64,000 bases of DNA from Syntrophomonadaceae bacterium. GTDB taxonomy: Bacteria > Bacillota > Dethiobacteria > DTU022. The position numbers were made by a program, and so were the translations under genes. The first letter of the stretch is position 1. Each line of letters begins with the position of its first letter. Where the stretch lies: contig SKMK01000003.1 in assembly GCA_007121075.1 (NCBI GenBank), forward strand, positions 18,389 to 82,388, in the 5' to 3' direction. Below the pieces are notes generated by a model. That model worked only from the letters and a program-made list of their open reading frames with translations, was not told where the DNA came from and did not search any database. This document shows positions 7,735 to 16,990 of this stretch, piece after piece.

Positions 7735-9066
7735 TTACTCACCTCTCCTCTCTCTTCTTTTAAATTTTACTTCGATCGGAGTCCCTGTGAAACCAAACGC
7801 TTCCCGCAGGCGATTTTCCAGGTAGCGCCGGTAGGAAAAATGAATTAATTCCGGCTCGTTGGCAAAAAAAACAAACTTAGGCGGTTTTACTTCCGGCTGG
7901 GTGCCATAATATATTTTTACCTGTTTTCCTTTTACCGGGGGAGGCGGATTTACAGTCAGGGCGTCCTCCAGTAGCTCGTTTAAAAGGGCAGTGGGGATCC
8001 GCTTATGCTGTTCCTGCCAGGCCTGCAGAACCACTGGAAACAACCGGTCCATCCTCCATCCACTCAGGGCGGAAACAAAAAGATATGGCGCATATGATAC
8101 AAAAGGAAATTTTCGCCTTAGATCTTTTATAAAGGACTGTCGGGCATTTTCATCTGCCCTGACCAGATCCCACTTGTTGGCGACCAGGATCAATCCTTTC
8201 CCAACCTCATCAACGTAACCGGCCAGTTTTTGATCCTGCTCTGTTATGCCGCTTTCCCCATCAATAACCAGCAGGGCTATATCCGCCCGCTGAACTGCTT
8301 TCAACGACCTCAGCACACTGTAATATTCAACGGCATCTTTTACCTTGCTTTTTCTGCGTATGCCCGCTGTGTCAATTAAAAGACAGCGATGATCGTCATA
8401 ATGAAAATAAGTATCAACGGCTTCTCTGGTCGTCCCGGGCTCCCGGCTGACCACTACCCGTTCTTTGCCCAGCAGGGTGTTTATTAAAGAAGATTTACCG
8501 ACATTGGGCCTGCCGATCACCGCCACTTTTACAAGGTCTTCAAGGCCAGGCCTGCTTTCAGAAGGATCAGCAGGCATTTTTTCGTAAACCAGGTCCAGGA
8601 GCTCCCCGATGCCCCGGCCGTGCGAAGCCGATACAGCCAGGGGTTCGCCAAACCCGAGGCCAAAAAAACCGTAACGTTCGTCTTCTATCGACAGGATGTC
8701 CAGCTTATTAACCACAGGCAGGACTGTTTTTCCACTTCGCCGTAAAAGATTTGCAATTTCTTCATCAAGGGCGGTAAGGCCTTCCCGGCCGTCCAACAAA
8801 AAGATAATAACCTGCGCTTCTTCAATGGCAAGGGTTACCTGTTTCTGGACCTGGGTAGTGATCTGATCATCACCGCCAAAGGTAATACCGCCAGTATCGA
8901 TGACAACCATATTTTTCCCCCGCCAGTCACAAAGGCCGTAGAGCCGATCCCTTGTAACCCCGGGCATCTTTTCTTCAATGGCTGTCCTGGCAGAGGTAAG
9001 CCGGTTAAATAACGTCGATTTCCCCACATTGGGCCGGCCGACTATGGCAATGGTATTTTCGCTCAA
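7735..9066 (-). CDS. der: Ribosome-assembly GTPase Der (EngA)
   Basis: 443 residues with the double-GTPase layout that defines Der: first P-loop GRPNVGKSTLFNRL near residue 10, second GRPNVGKSSLINTLLG near 183, NKWD-type G4 motif (VANKWDLV) in the second domain and NKLD in the first, then the C-terminal KH-like domain. Der assists late 50S ribosomal subunit assembly. The start is TTG with a GGGGAG site, and TTG overlaps the TGA of the upstream radical SAM gene by four bases, indicating translational coupling. Confidence 0.95.
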   Translation of the reverse strand: MSENTIAIVGRPNVGKSTLFNRLTSARTAIEEKMPGVTRDRLYGLCDWRGKNMVVIDTGGITFGGDDQITTQVQKQVTLAIEEAQVIIFLLDGREGLTALDEEIANLLRRSGKTVLPVVNKLDILSIEDERYGFFGLGFGEPLAVSASHGRGIGELLDLVYEKMPADPSESRPGLEDLVKVAVIGRPNVGKSSLINTLLGKERVVVSREPGTTREAVDTYFHYDDHRCLLIDTAGIRRKSKVKDAVEYYSVLRSLKAVQRADIALLVIDGESGITEQDQKLAGYVDEVGKGLILVANKWDLVRADENARQSFIKDLRRKFPFVSYAPYLFVSALSGWRMDRLFPVVLQAWQEQHKRIPTALLNELLEDALTVNPPPPVKGKQVKIYYGTQPEVKPPKFVFFANEPELIHFSYRRYLENRLREAFGFTGTPIEVKFKRRERRGE

Positions 9067-10418
9067 TTGTGTGCTCCCCTTTTCCTTTTAGGCCCCTGCC
9101 GGCCAGCTATTTCCAGGATCTGATTAAGCAGCTCCCTGGGCCCGCTTACCGCCCGGACCTGGACCTGCAAAGTTTCCTCCAGGTCCGATAGTTTCAGATC
9201 ATCCAGAAACAGGCTGCTATTTTCTTTAAGCATTACACGTGGTACAAATACTACATCACCGGGCTGTTTCCCTTCCAGGGTTAACAGGAGATCACTCCCC
9301 GTTAAAAGGCCGCTGACTGTTACATCTTCACCAAAAAAACGGTTTTTAACAAAGACCGGGGAAATCTTAAGGTTGTTAACCCGGCTCAGTGTTTTAACCA
9401 TTTTTAAAATTTGTGGTTTTGCAGCCAGGCCTGAAACCACAGTAGCTGAAATATTACGAGGTAATTCCTTTATGTCTGCCTGCGATAGCTCTTCTAATTG
9501 TTCCATAAACTGCCTGGCCAGGCCAACCCCGTTTTCTAGCTGGGGATAATTTTCATATTCATCATCTCCGGGCAGCGGAAAACCGGCCAGGTTATAAAAT
9601 TCATCGGCTAAAAAAACAAAACGGCTGCCCCTTCTTTGTAAAAACGTTTTTTGCATTTCCGAAATATGTTCGATTAATTTTTTCGCTGACCCCGGATCGA
9701 ACCTTTCCAGTGCCGGAAGTCCGAATCGGTGCCTTGTAAGGCCAACCGGAACAAGACCCACGCTGAGAATTCCCCTACCCAGGTTGTCAAGATCCCTGAT
9801 GGTTCGATCCATTTCTACCCCGGTATTATAACCCGGGCACAGTACGATCTGGGCATGGATTTGGATACCGGCTGCAACGAGCTTTTTCAGGTTCTCCGGA
9901 CCCTTTTCGGCTCCGCCGGAATTAAACATTACTTTTCTTAAAGTGGGATTCGTGGTATGGACAGAAACGTAAAGCGGGCTCAGCTGCAATTTTTTCACTC
10001 TTTCAATTTCATCCCCGGTCATCCGATTCAAAGTTATAAAGTTGCCGTAAAGAAACGAGAGGCGGTAGTCGTCGTCTTTAACGTAGAGAGGCTTGCGCAA
10101 ACCGGACGGATTTTGCTCGACAAAGCAAAATATACACCGGTTCCGGCAGCGCTGGAGGCGGTCCATAGTGGGAGGATCAAAACTCAAACCAAGAGGAGTC
10201 TCGGCCGATTTGTGAATTTTAATCCTGCGCAGGATGCCCTGGCTGTCAATCAACAGCAGGCGCAGGCTGGTGTCCGATTCAATGATTTTATAATCGATAA
10301 TATCACCGATCTCCTGGTTGTCAATCCGGAGCAGCCTCCAGCCTGCTTTTATACCCGCTTTATCAGCAGGGGAGCCCCCCGTAACATGATCCACCAGGTG
10401 TCCTTTAATATTATTCAT
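9063..10418 (-). CDS. DUF512 radical SAM protein with N-terminal PDZ-like domain
   Basis: 451 residues. A PDZ-like segment (residues ~8-60, VTGGSPADKAGIKAGW) precedes a radical-SAM core with CRNRCIFCFVEQNP, a CX3CX2C cluster ligand set near residues 90-97. The C-terminal ~200 residues are DUF512. The family is widespread in Clostridia and Cyanobacteria and is commonly beside der, as here; its reaction is unknown. The gene follows the 21-bp palindrome after the IspH-S1 gene, has an AGGGAGGC ribosome site, and is coupled to der by a four-base overlap. Confidence 0.85.
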   Translation of the reverse strand: MNNIKGHLVDHVTGGSPADKAGIKAGWRLLRIDNQEIGDIIDYKIIESDTSLRLLLIDSQGILRRIKIHKSAETPLGLSFDPPTMDRLQRCRNRCIFCFVEQNPSGLRKPLYVKDDDYRLSFLYGNFITLNRMTGDEIERVKKLQLSPLYVSVHTTNPTLRKVMFNSGGAEKGPENLKKLVAAGIQIHAQIVLCPGYNTGVEMDRTIRDLDNLGRGILSVGLVPVGLTRHRFGLPALERFDPGSAKKLIEHISEMQKTFLQRRGSRFVFLADEFYNLAGFPLPGDDEYENYPQLENGVGLARQFMEQLEELSQADIKELPRNISATVVSGLAAKPQILKMVKTLSRVNNLKISPVFVKNRFFGEDVTVSGLLTGSDLLLTLEGKQPGDVVFVPRVMLKENSSLFLDDLKLSDLEETLQVQVRAVSGPRELLNQILEIAGRQGPKRKRGAHN

Positions 10419-10435
10419 GTGCCTCCCTAACTCAT

Positions 10436-10488
10436 TTTTGGGCCATTAAAAGGACGTACGAAAAGTCCGTCCTTTTAATGGCCCAAAA
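10436..10488. repeat. Perfect 21-bp inverted repeat (hairpin) between ispH-rpsA and the DUF512 gene
   Basis: Bases 10436-10456 are the exact reverse complement of 10468-10488, with an 11-base loop. Each arm runs from TTTT through GGGCCATTAAAAGG to ACG. No T-run follows the stem on either strand, so it is not a textbook terminator. It could be a factor-independent pause or processing hairpin, an operator, or the remnant of a small mobile repeat. It lies 18 bases before the DUF512 start. Confidence 0.8.
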
Positions 10489-10518
10489 TGCGATCATTAT
10501 ATGGATTGAAACTCCTGC

Positions 10519-12846
10519 TTACTCTTTTTTTTCCTCTTCGTCTTGTTCTTCTTCCTGTTCTTTTTCCTGCTCTTCTGTTTCAGTTTCTGTTACTTCCGGT
10601 TCTTCCACTGCTTCGCCAGGTTCCACTGTTTCTTCAACAGGGGCCTCTGTTTCAGCGCTGCTTTCGTCTTCGGATTCTGCTGTTTCGGGTTTATCTTCGC
10701 TAACCGGAGTTTCAAACGGGCTTTCGCCGGGCTCACTACCAGATGCCTCAAAGGCTTCGTCAACTATTTCCGGCTGGACTTCTTCTTGTTGCTCTTCCTG
10801 TACTGCTTGCTCTTCATGTTCTTCCTGTTCATCCTGCTCTTCTTGTGCCGCTGTCAGCTGTTTCTCGTCAAAGAGGTTGCCGAAAACATCGCCCAGGGTC
10901 ACGCTTCCGTCTTCTGTTTCTTCTGCCTCAGCTTCCTGCGGCTCTACGGTTGCGCCTCGTGCTTCTTTGACACTTAAGCTGATCCGTTTTGCCTTTGGCT
11001 TAACTTCGAGAATTTTAACTTCCACTTCTTCTCCTTCTTTCAGGATTTCTGAAGGATGGTTGACGTGGTAATCGGCAAGCTGGGAAATATGAGCCAGGCC
11101 TTCCACGCCCGGCCTGATTTCAATAAAAGCACCAAAGTTTACCAGACGTGTAATTTTACCGGTTATAATCTGGCCGCTTTCAAGTTCTTCAATCGCCCTG
11201 GTCCAGGGATCGGGCTGAGTTTTCCTGATGCTTAAGCTGATCCGTTCTTTTTCGGGAATAACCTCCAGCACTTTTACTTCAACCTGTTCACCATTGCTCA
11301 GGACTTCGCTGGGGTGACCTATCCGTTCCCAGGCCAGCTCTGAAATGTGAACCAGGCCGTCAATATCGCCCACATCGACAAAAGCGCCAAAATTGGTCAA
11401 CCTTTTAACGGTCCCCGTAATTGTTGATCCAACCTCCAGGGAGTTGAGAGTTTCTTCTTTTTTCCTGGCAGCTTCTTCTTCGAGAATTTTTTTGCGGCTT
11501 AAGATAATTTTACCTTTTTCACGGTTAAATTCTATAACCTTGAACTGAAGGGTCTGGTCTTTGAATTCATTAAAATCCGGAATATACCTGATTTCAACCA
11601 GGGATCCGGGCATAAAACCTTCCACTCCTGAACCCAGATCAATAACCAGGCCTGCAGAAACTACCTGCTTGACCTTACCCTCCATGGTGGTATCTTCATT
11701 ATGGGCCTCTTCAATCTCTTTTAATCGTTTGTCTCTGGCCAATCTTTTGTGGGAGGCGATTACCTTCCCTTCCTGTTCGTCTGTCTCCAGCACGGTTACC
11801 TCGATATCGTCTTCGGGTGTAAAAATATCCGCCAGCCCTTTGCCCTCTTCAAGATGCACTTCTGAAGCGGGGAGGATAGCTTCGGTTTTTGCGCCGATAT
11901 CGACATAAACCTCTTCATCGGTAACCCGGGCCACTTTTCCGGCAACCTGCTCGCCAACCTGGGCCACCTTGACTTCAACATCGAAGTCAAACTGTTCTTC
12001 GTTCTTGACATCCAAATTCTCATTCTCCATGCTCTCCACGACCTCCTTAATCGTCCACGGGGGAGTTGACGCGCCAGCAGTCACACCAATTACTTCGTAC
12101 TGGCGCAAAAAAGACCGCGGCAACTCCCTTGCATTATTTATCCGGCAGGATGGTTTTAACTGCCGGCAGCAATCATAAAGGGCTTTTGTATTGGCGCTGG
12201 ATTCACTGCCAACCACTACCAGCGCATCAACCCTTTTGGCCAAATTTATAATTTCTCCCTGCCTGAGTCTGGTTTCTGGGCACAGTGTATCATAGACCTG
12301 CCCGTCGAGATTCTTATCTTTAAAAGTTTTTTTTACTTTTTCATATAGCCCCGGATCACTCGTAGTCTGAGCAATTAAACCGGCAGGAGTTTCAACAACC
12401 AGGTTTTCCAGTTCTTCCAGGGTGGACACAACCGTGGCTTCTCCTCCGGCCCAGCCGATCAGGCCTTTTACTTCCGGATGTTCGGGGTTGCCAAAAATTA
12501 TAATATTAAAGCCAAGCTCGCGCAGCTGGGCGGCTTTTTTTTGGACCCGCTGGACCCGGGGACAGGTCAGATCAATAATAGTAATATTGTCGAGTTTGTG
12601 TAACCGCTCCAACATTTCCGGGGTTACACCATGGGTCCGGATGGCCAGAAAAGAGCCCTGTGCCTGCTCCGGTTTTTCAACCGATGTTACCGAACGCTGC
12701 TTCAAATAGTCGACTACCTCTTCATTGTGGACAAGCGGGCCGAAAGTTGATCCGCTTCCGTGCCGGACGGCTTGATCCAGCAAGTGATTGATAGCCCTGT
12801 TAACGCCGGAGCAAAAACCGGCCTTATCTGCCAAAATAACCCGCAA
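10519..12846 (-). CDS. ispH: Fused HMBPP reductase (IspH) and ribosomal protein S1
   Basis: 775 residues from TTG 12846, which has TGGAGTGA seven bases upstream; an ATG at 12861 overlaps the plsC stop but lacks a ribosome site. The first ~280 residues are IspH, the last step of the MEP isoprenoid pathway, with its three cluster cysteines in AGFCSG, LTCPRV and TLCPETR. Four S1 RNA-binding domains follow, two of them with the NFGAF signature. The last ~125 residues are a Glu-rich tail. The IspH-S1 fusion is known in Clostridia. Tail length and acidity are notable, but the composition does not give a function. It is transcribed after plsC. Confidence 0.93.
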   Translation of the reverse strand: MRVILADKAGFCSGVNRAINHLLDQAVRHGSGSTFGPLVHNEEVVDYLKQRSVTSVEKPEQAQGSFLAIRTHGVTPEMLERLHKLDNITIIDLTCPRVQRVQKKAAQLRELGFNIIIFGNPEHPEVKGLIGWAGGEATVVSTLEELENLVVETPAGLIAQTTSDPGLYEKVKKTFKDKNLDGQVYDTLCPETRLRQGEIINLAKRVDALVVVGSESSANTKALYDCCRQLKPSCRINNARELPRSFLRQYEVIGVTAGASTPPWTIKEVVESMENENLDVKNEEQFDFDVEVKVAQVGEQVAGKVARVTDEEVYVDIGAKTEAILPASEVHLEEGKGLADIFTPEDDIEVTVLETDEQEGKVIASHKRLARDKRLKEIEEAHNEDTTMEGKVKQVVSAGLVIDLGSGVEGFMPGSLVEIRYIPDFNEFKDQTLQFKVIEFNREKGKIILSRKKILEEEAARKKEETLNSLEVGSTITGTVKRLTNFGAFVDVGDIDGLVHISELAWERIGHPSEVLSNGEQVEVKVLEVIPEKERISLSIRKTQPDPWTRAIEELESGQIITGKITRLVNFGAFIEIRPGVEGLAHISQLADYHVNHPSEILKEGEEVEVKILEVKPKAKRISLSVKEARGATVEPQEAEAEETEDGSVTLGDVFGNLFDEKQLTAAQEEQDEQEEHEEQAVQEEQQEEVQPEIVDEAFEASGSEPGESPFETPVSEDKPETAESEDESSAETEAPVEETVEPGEAVEEPEVTETETEEQEKEQEEEQDEEEKKE

Positions 12847-12860
12847 ATAATCACTCCACA

Positions 12861-13475
12861 TTAATTTTCACTGTATGCAGGGAGTAAAACCCTGATCTGT
12901 CCCATTATAAGATGACTCATCTCTTCCAGCTGGGCTTTTTTCTCCTCTTTATGGTTATACATGAGGGGCGGTAAAACAAAGGGAGGTCCGATAAACACAT
13001 GAAGAGGCTTAAAAAGTCGATACGGCCCGAATATTGCCACCGGCAACACCGGCACGCCACTGCGCACGGCTATTAGAGCCGCTCCGTTGTATGGTTTCTG
13101 CAATCTCCCGCTTTTACTCCGTGAGCCCTCCGGAAAAAGTCCCAACACCTGCCTGTCCTGAAGTAGCTGGTAGGCCTTCCTGATTGCGGCGTAATCGGCA
13201 TCTTTACGTTTAAGTGGAAAAGCGCCCATTTTACGCAGCAAATACGAAAAAATAAAGTTGCTGAACAGCTCTTTTTTGGCCATAAAATGAACTTGATGTG
13301 AACCGGGAACTGATGTCGCGATCACAACCGGATCCAGCCAGCTTAAATGGTTTGAACATATAATAAACGGCTTGCGCCTCGGTATATTTTCTCTTCCGTG
13401 TATTTTTGTCCGGTACAGCACTTTTACAGCTATAAGTAAAATCAAGCGGCCAATCTGATAAAGCACAATGTTCAC
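12861..13475 (-). CDS. plsC: 1-acylglycerol-3-phosphate acyltransferase PlsC
   Basis: 204 residues. The acyltransferase signature NHLSWLDP (HX4D catalytic pair) and the substrate motif FPEGSRSKSG are both present, with an N-terminal hydrophobic segment for membrane association. The enzyme acylates lysophosphatidic acid to phosphatidic acid at the cytoplasmic membrane, following PlsY. It sits between cmk and ispH-rpsA, the standard Clostridia order, nine bases after cmk. Confidence 0.92.
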   Translation of the reverse strand: MNIVLYQIGRLILLIAVKVLYRTKIHGRENIPRRKPFIICSNHLSWLDPVVIATSVPGSHQVHFMAKKELFSNFIFSYLLRKMGAFPLKRKDADYAAIRKAYQLLQDRQVLGLFPEGSRSKSGRLQKPYNGAALIAVRSGVPVLPVAIFGPYRLFKPLHVFIGPPFVLPPLMYNHKEEKKAQLEEMSHLIMGQIRVLLPAYSEN

Positions 13476-13484
13476 CTGGCTTTT

Positions 13485-14162
13485 TCAGGACACTTTGCTC
13501 TTGACGATGGATAAGATTTTGTCTACGACCTCTTCAAATGCCATATCGGTGGTATCAATCACTATCGCGTCAGATACTCTGGTCAGTGGAGAATCTTCCC
13601 TTCCGGAGTCAATAAAATCCCTGTTTTTAATCTCTTCAATTACTTCGTCTTCTGTCATTTTTATACCTTTTCCCAGCTGTTCTTTCCGGCGCCGCCGCGC
13701 CCTCTCTTGTATTGAAGCATCCAGGTAAAACTTAAAATCTGCATCGGGCATCACCCTGGATGCAATATCCCGCCCTTCCATAACAATCCCGTTTGATTCT
13801 TCCGCTATTGCTCTCTGCATTTCAACCAGCCGCCGGCGGACCAGGGAAATGGCGGATACCGGAGAAACTAACCTGTTAACATCGGCACTGCGAATATCAC
13901 CGGTAACATTCGTGCCGTCGAGAAAAACTTCTTGTCTATCGCTGAGTCTAACCTCGGTCCGATTCAGTATTTCTGCAATACGTTTTAGATCCGATAACCC
14001 GGTATTCTCGTAAATAAATTTTAAAGTTATGGCCCTGTACATGGCACCTGTATCGAGGTATTTCAAAGCCAGGCGGCGTGACACCTCCCTGGTAACAGTG
14101 CTTTTTCCAGCGCCGGCAGGGCCGTCTATAGCTATTTTTGGATATCCCTGTTTTTCTGGCAT
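13485..14162 (-). CDS. cmk: Cytidylate kinase
   Basis: 225 residues, normal for bacterial CMP kinase. The P-loop IDGPAGAGKSTVTREV lies at residues ~12-27. The (d)CMP-binding segment LDTGAMYRA follows, then GRDIASRVMPDADFKFYLDAS and the basic lid QERARRR. It phosphorylates CMP and dCMP to diphosphates using ATP. It lies in the conserved aroH-cmk-plsC-ispH/rpsA string. Confidence 0.95.
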   Translation of the reverse strand: MPEKQGYPKIAIDGPAGAGKSTVTREVSRRLALKYLDTGAMYRAITLKFIYENTGLSDLKRIAEILNRTEVRLSDRQEVFLDGTNVTGDIRSADVNRLVSPVSAISLVRRRLVEMQRAIAEESNGIVMEGRDIASRVMPDADFKFYLDASIQERARRRRKEQLGKGIKMTEDEVIEEIKNRDFIDSGREDSPLTRVSDAIVIDTTDMAFEEVVDKILSIVKSKVS

Positions 14163-14221
14163 TTTATGTCTAATTCGCTCTTCCCTGTAAAATCCCTTTT
14201 TTATGGCCTAAATTTAATAAA

Positions 14222-14590
14222 TTATTGTTCCCGCAGCTTTGGTGTTTCTTTCAAGTAAATATGTCTGATCTGGTCCTGTTCAAGGGTTGTGTTAACCAGC
14301 ATCATTATCCTGATACATTTTGCCAGCGAACCCGGCACATCAATTTCAAGCTGGCAAAATAATGGTACGTTCATCCAACCCATATCCCGGGCCGCTTTAG
14401 CCGGGAAAGCGCGGTTCAAATCTGGAGTAACCGAAAAAAACACCGCCGCAATATCCCGGGTGACAATGGAATTTTCATCAACAATTTTTTTCAGCAGTTC
14501 CCGGGTCGCGGAAATTATTTCTTCTGCTGTATTGATTTTTACGGTTGTTGCTCCCCTGATTCCCCGGGTCTGCCTGCTGTTATAAATCAC
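14222..14590 (-). CDS. aroH: Chorismate mutase, AroH class
   Basis: 122 residues. It matches the trimeric AroH fold of Bacillus rather than the helical AroQ fold: the N-terminal TRGIRGATTV (Arg of the active site), FFSVTPDLNRAFPAKAAR (with the catalytic Arg) and CIRIMMLVNT. It turns chorismate into prephenate for Phe and Tyr synthesis. It is the only aromatic gene in this part; the shikimate genes aroE, aroK and aroQ are 29-34 kb away in the same window. Confidence 0.92.
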   Translation of the reverse strand: MIYNSRQTRGIRGATTVKINTAEEIISATRELLKKIVDENSIVTRDIAAVFFSVTPDLNRAFPAKAARDMGWMNVPLFCQLEIDVPGSLAKCIRIMMLVNTTLEQDQIRHIYLKETPKLREQ

Positions 14591-14693
14591 TTTGATACTC
14601 CCTGGAAAATAAACCTTTAATTCAGGCGGTGTTTGGTTAAAAGCAGTTCTATTCTCTCATTAAAAAAGCTTATTTGCAAGGCATAAAGCCCAT

Positions 14694-15413
14694 TTACAGC
14701 TTAACCAGGCGGTACAGCGCTTTGATTTCCCGGCTGGCAAGGTGGCGGTAAGCTCCTTCCCGGACACTTTCAGCTTTGAGACCGGCGAATTCCTGCCTGT
14801 GCAGGTTAACCACAGGATGGTTTATGGCCTCGCACATTTTTTTAACCTGTCTTTTCTTACCCTCGATCAGGGTTATTTCCAACAGGGATTCGTTATTTTT
14901 CAAGAAATTTCCGGCCAGTTTAACTTTTGCCGGAGCGGTCTTGCGGCCTTCAATTAATACACCCCTGCGCAAATTGTTTAGGGTTTTCTCTCCGGGAATG
15001 CCGGAAACCCGGACCAGATACTTTTTTTCCACTACAAAGCTGGGATGGGTTAGACGATGGGACAGTTCTCCATCATTGGTCATCAGCAGGACGCCGCTGG
15101 TGTCGGCGTCCAGCCTTCCCACCGGGTAAAGGCGCTTTTCTTCCTCTTTAACCAGGTCCATCACAGTGGGGCGGTTGTGGGTATCCCGGACTGTCGAAAT
15201 ATAACCTGCGGGTTTATGCAGAAGAATATAGATTTTTTGCTCAAAACCTGCGACCGGTTTACCATCAACCGTAACCAGGTCGTTATACTGCACGAGAGTC
15301 TGGGGTTTGCCAATTACGATCCCATTAATACAGACCCTGCCTTCGGCAATCATTTCTTCGGCCCGCCGCCGTGAAGCAAGACCGGATCGGGCCAGGTATT
15401 TTGCCAGTCTCAT
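14694..15413 (-). CDS. rluB: 23S rRNA pseudouridine synthase RluB-type
   Basis: 239 residues. An S4 RNA-binding domain (MRLAKYLARSGLASRRRAEE) precedes the RsuA/RluB catalytic domain with YPVGRLDADTSGVLL, whose Asp in GRLDADTSG is the catalytic residue. It modifies a uridine in 23S rRNA helix 89 by analogy with RluB. It follows scpB directly by 44 bases. In spore formers spmA, spmB and often a dac gene stand between scpB and rluB; they are missing here. Confidence 0.9.
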   Translation of the reverse strand: MRLAKYLARSGLASRRRAEEMIAEGRVCINGIVIGKPQTLVQYNDLVTVDGKPVAGFEQKIYILLHKPAGYISTVRDTHNRPTVMDLVKEEEKRLYPVGRLDADTSGVLLMTNDGELSHRLTHPSFVVEKKYLVRVSGIPGEKTLNNLRRGVLIEGRKTAPAKVKLAGNFLKNNESLLEITLIEGKKRQVKKMCEAINHPVVNLHRQEFAGLKAESVREGAYRHLASREIKALYRLVKL

Positions 15414-15457
15414 TTTTACCTAACCACCTTTAACCACTGCTTAACCATTGGATTAAC

Positions 15458-16159
15458 TTAGAAATTGTCCCGGTCTTCACCGGAACAGGTGCCATCTGCT
15501 TCCGGCGGCTGTTCATCGGTTAAAGCGGCCCCATATTCTTCCGATGGATCATCTGAAGCAGGATTATCTATAACTTTAAAAACAGGCTCACTTTCCTTTA
15601 TTTCGCTTTCCGGCAGGTTTTCTGCTTCCTGTTCATCTCCGTTTTCCACTTCTAATTCCGGAAGATCGATGAGATCTTTCAACCCAAAATATTTCAAAAA
15701 ATCGGGGGTCGTACCGTACAAAATCGGCCGGCCCGGGCCCTCTTTACGGCCGCTAATTTTGATCAGCTTGCGCTTCAAAAGATTATCAATAACATGTTCG
15801 CTTCTGACTCCGCGAATAGACTCGATCTCAATCCTGGTCACCGGTTGTTTGTAGGCAATTATGGCCAGTACCTCCAGGGCGGCCGTGGATAAATTGCTTG
15901 AAACTTCCTCACTGAATGCTTTTTCCAGCAAAGGTGCCAGATCCGGCTGAGTACCCATTTGAAAACCGCCGGCAGCCTCAAATACCTGCAGGCCGCGGCC
16001 CTGTGAAAAAAGATCTTCCTGTAGCTCCCTGACCCTTTTTTCGGCCTCTTCCGTAGTGGTTGAGAGCGCCGCTGCCATTTTATCCGGTTTTACAGGCTCT
16101 TCGCTTAGAAATAGCAGTGCTTCAATTGCCTTCTTCTGCTGTTCTTTCTCCACTTTCAC
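15458..16159 (-). CDS. scpB: Segregation and condensation protein ScpB
   Basis: 233 residues. The winged-helix core (residues ~5-175) has the family segments EALLFLSEEPV, AALEVLAIIAYKQPVTRIEIE and GRPILYGTTPDFLKYFGL. The final ~55 residues are an acidic, disordered-looking extension beyond the usual length. ScpB dimers bind ScpA to form the SMC condensin complex. The gene overlaps the end of scpA by 38 bases, so translation is coupled. Confidence 0.93.
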   Translation of the reverse strand: MKVEKEQQKKAIEALLFLSEEPVKPDKMAAALSTTTEEAEKRVRELQEDLFSQGRGLQVFEAAGGFQMGTQPDLAPLLEKAFSEEVSSNLSTAALEVLAIIAYKQPVTRIEIESIRGVRSEHVIDNLLKRKLIKISGRKEGPGRPILYGTTPDFLKYFGLKDLIDLPELEVENGDEQEAENLPESEIKESEPVFKVIDNPASDDPSEEYGAALTDEQPPEADGTCSGEDRDNF

Positions 16160-16931
16160 CCTCCTTCGGCTGTTCTGCTTTTAATAAAACCAGGATTGGT
16201 CCGAAGGGCTTGTCCTGCAGCAGGTTAACCTGTCTCTGCCTGGACATTTCCAGCAGGGCAATAAAGGTAATAATGACCTCCCATAATCCTGAACCGGTCA
16301 CAAAATCCTTCATTGGCATGGGCCGCTGTTTCTGTTCCAAAACTGCCTTGATATAATCGGCTTTCCTGGTAATGACAAAATCTTCCACGGCGCTGAAGGC
16401 CGGCACATATTCACGCTGCGAAGCAATCCTGGCAAAGCGCTGCATTATATCGCTGAGATGATGGGCCCCCTCCCAAATGGTATAAACCGATTCCTGCCTG
16501 GTAAAAACCATCACTTTCTGGCCCCCGGTAGACCTCAGGAAAACTTTCTTCTGATCATCTTCTTTTTGACGCAGGTAGAGAGCCGCCTTTTTGAAGGAGC
16601 GATATTCTTCCAGGCGCTGAAACAATTCTTCAGCGGTATTGATTTCAAACAGCTCTTCCACTTCTTCCTGATCTTCGTGTTTAGGTGAGCGCGGCAGCAA
16701 CAGTTTCGATTTGAGGCGTAACAGGGTGGCGGCCATAACCAGGAATTCGCTGGCTATTTCTAAGTTCAGCTCTTTCATCGACTGCAGGTAAGCCAGGTAC
16801 TGCTCGGTAAGATCGGCTATTGAAATTGACCAGATATCGACCTCCTCTTTCTTGATCAGGTGAAAAAGGAGATCAAAAGGTCCTTCAAAAGTGGGAAGTT
16901 TAATTTTATATCCTGCCTGTTCTGCCATCAA
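16122..16931 (-). CDS. scpA: Segregation and condensation protein ScpA (kleisin)
   Basis: 269 residues. The N-terminal kleisin signature FEGPFDLLFHLIKKEEVDIW is intact, followed by SEFLVMAATLLRLKSKLLLP and a C-terminal winged helix near residues 190-250. It bridges SMC heads in the condensin complex. It follows trpS by 59 bases and overlaps scpB. Confidence 0.93.
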   Translation of the reverse strand: MMAEQAGYKIKLPTFEGPFDLLFHLIKKEEVDIWSISIADLTEQYLAYLQSMKELNLEIASEFLVMAATLLRLKSKLLLPRSPKHEDQEEVEELFEINTAEELFQRLEEYRSFKKAALYLRQKEDDQKKVFLRSTGGQKVMVFTRQESVYTIWEGAHHLSDIMQRFARIASQREYVPAFSAVEDFVITRKADYIKAVLEQKQRPMPMKDFVTGSGLWEVIITFIALLEMSRQRQVNLLQDKPFGPILVLLKAEQPKEGESGERTAEEGN

Positions 16932-16990
16932 AACCTCTTAAATAGGGAATCTGATATATTTGCAAACAAATCCCGAAAAAGGTGCTTTTA

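Noticed and set aside
10478-11071. Ser/Cys-rich plus-strand frame
   Set aside because: Complement of the Glu-rich tail of the IspH-S1 fusion; composition is a by-product of GAA/GAG codons.
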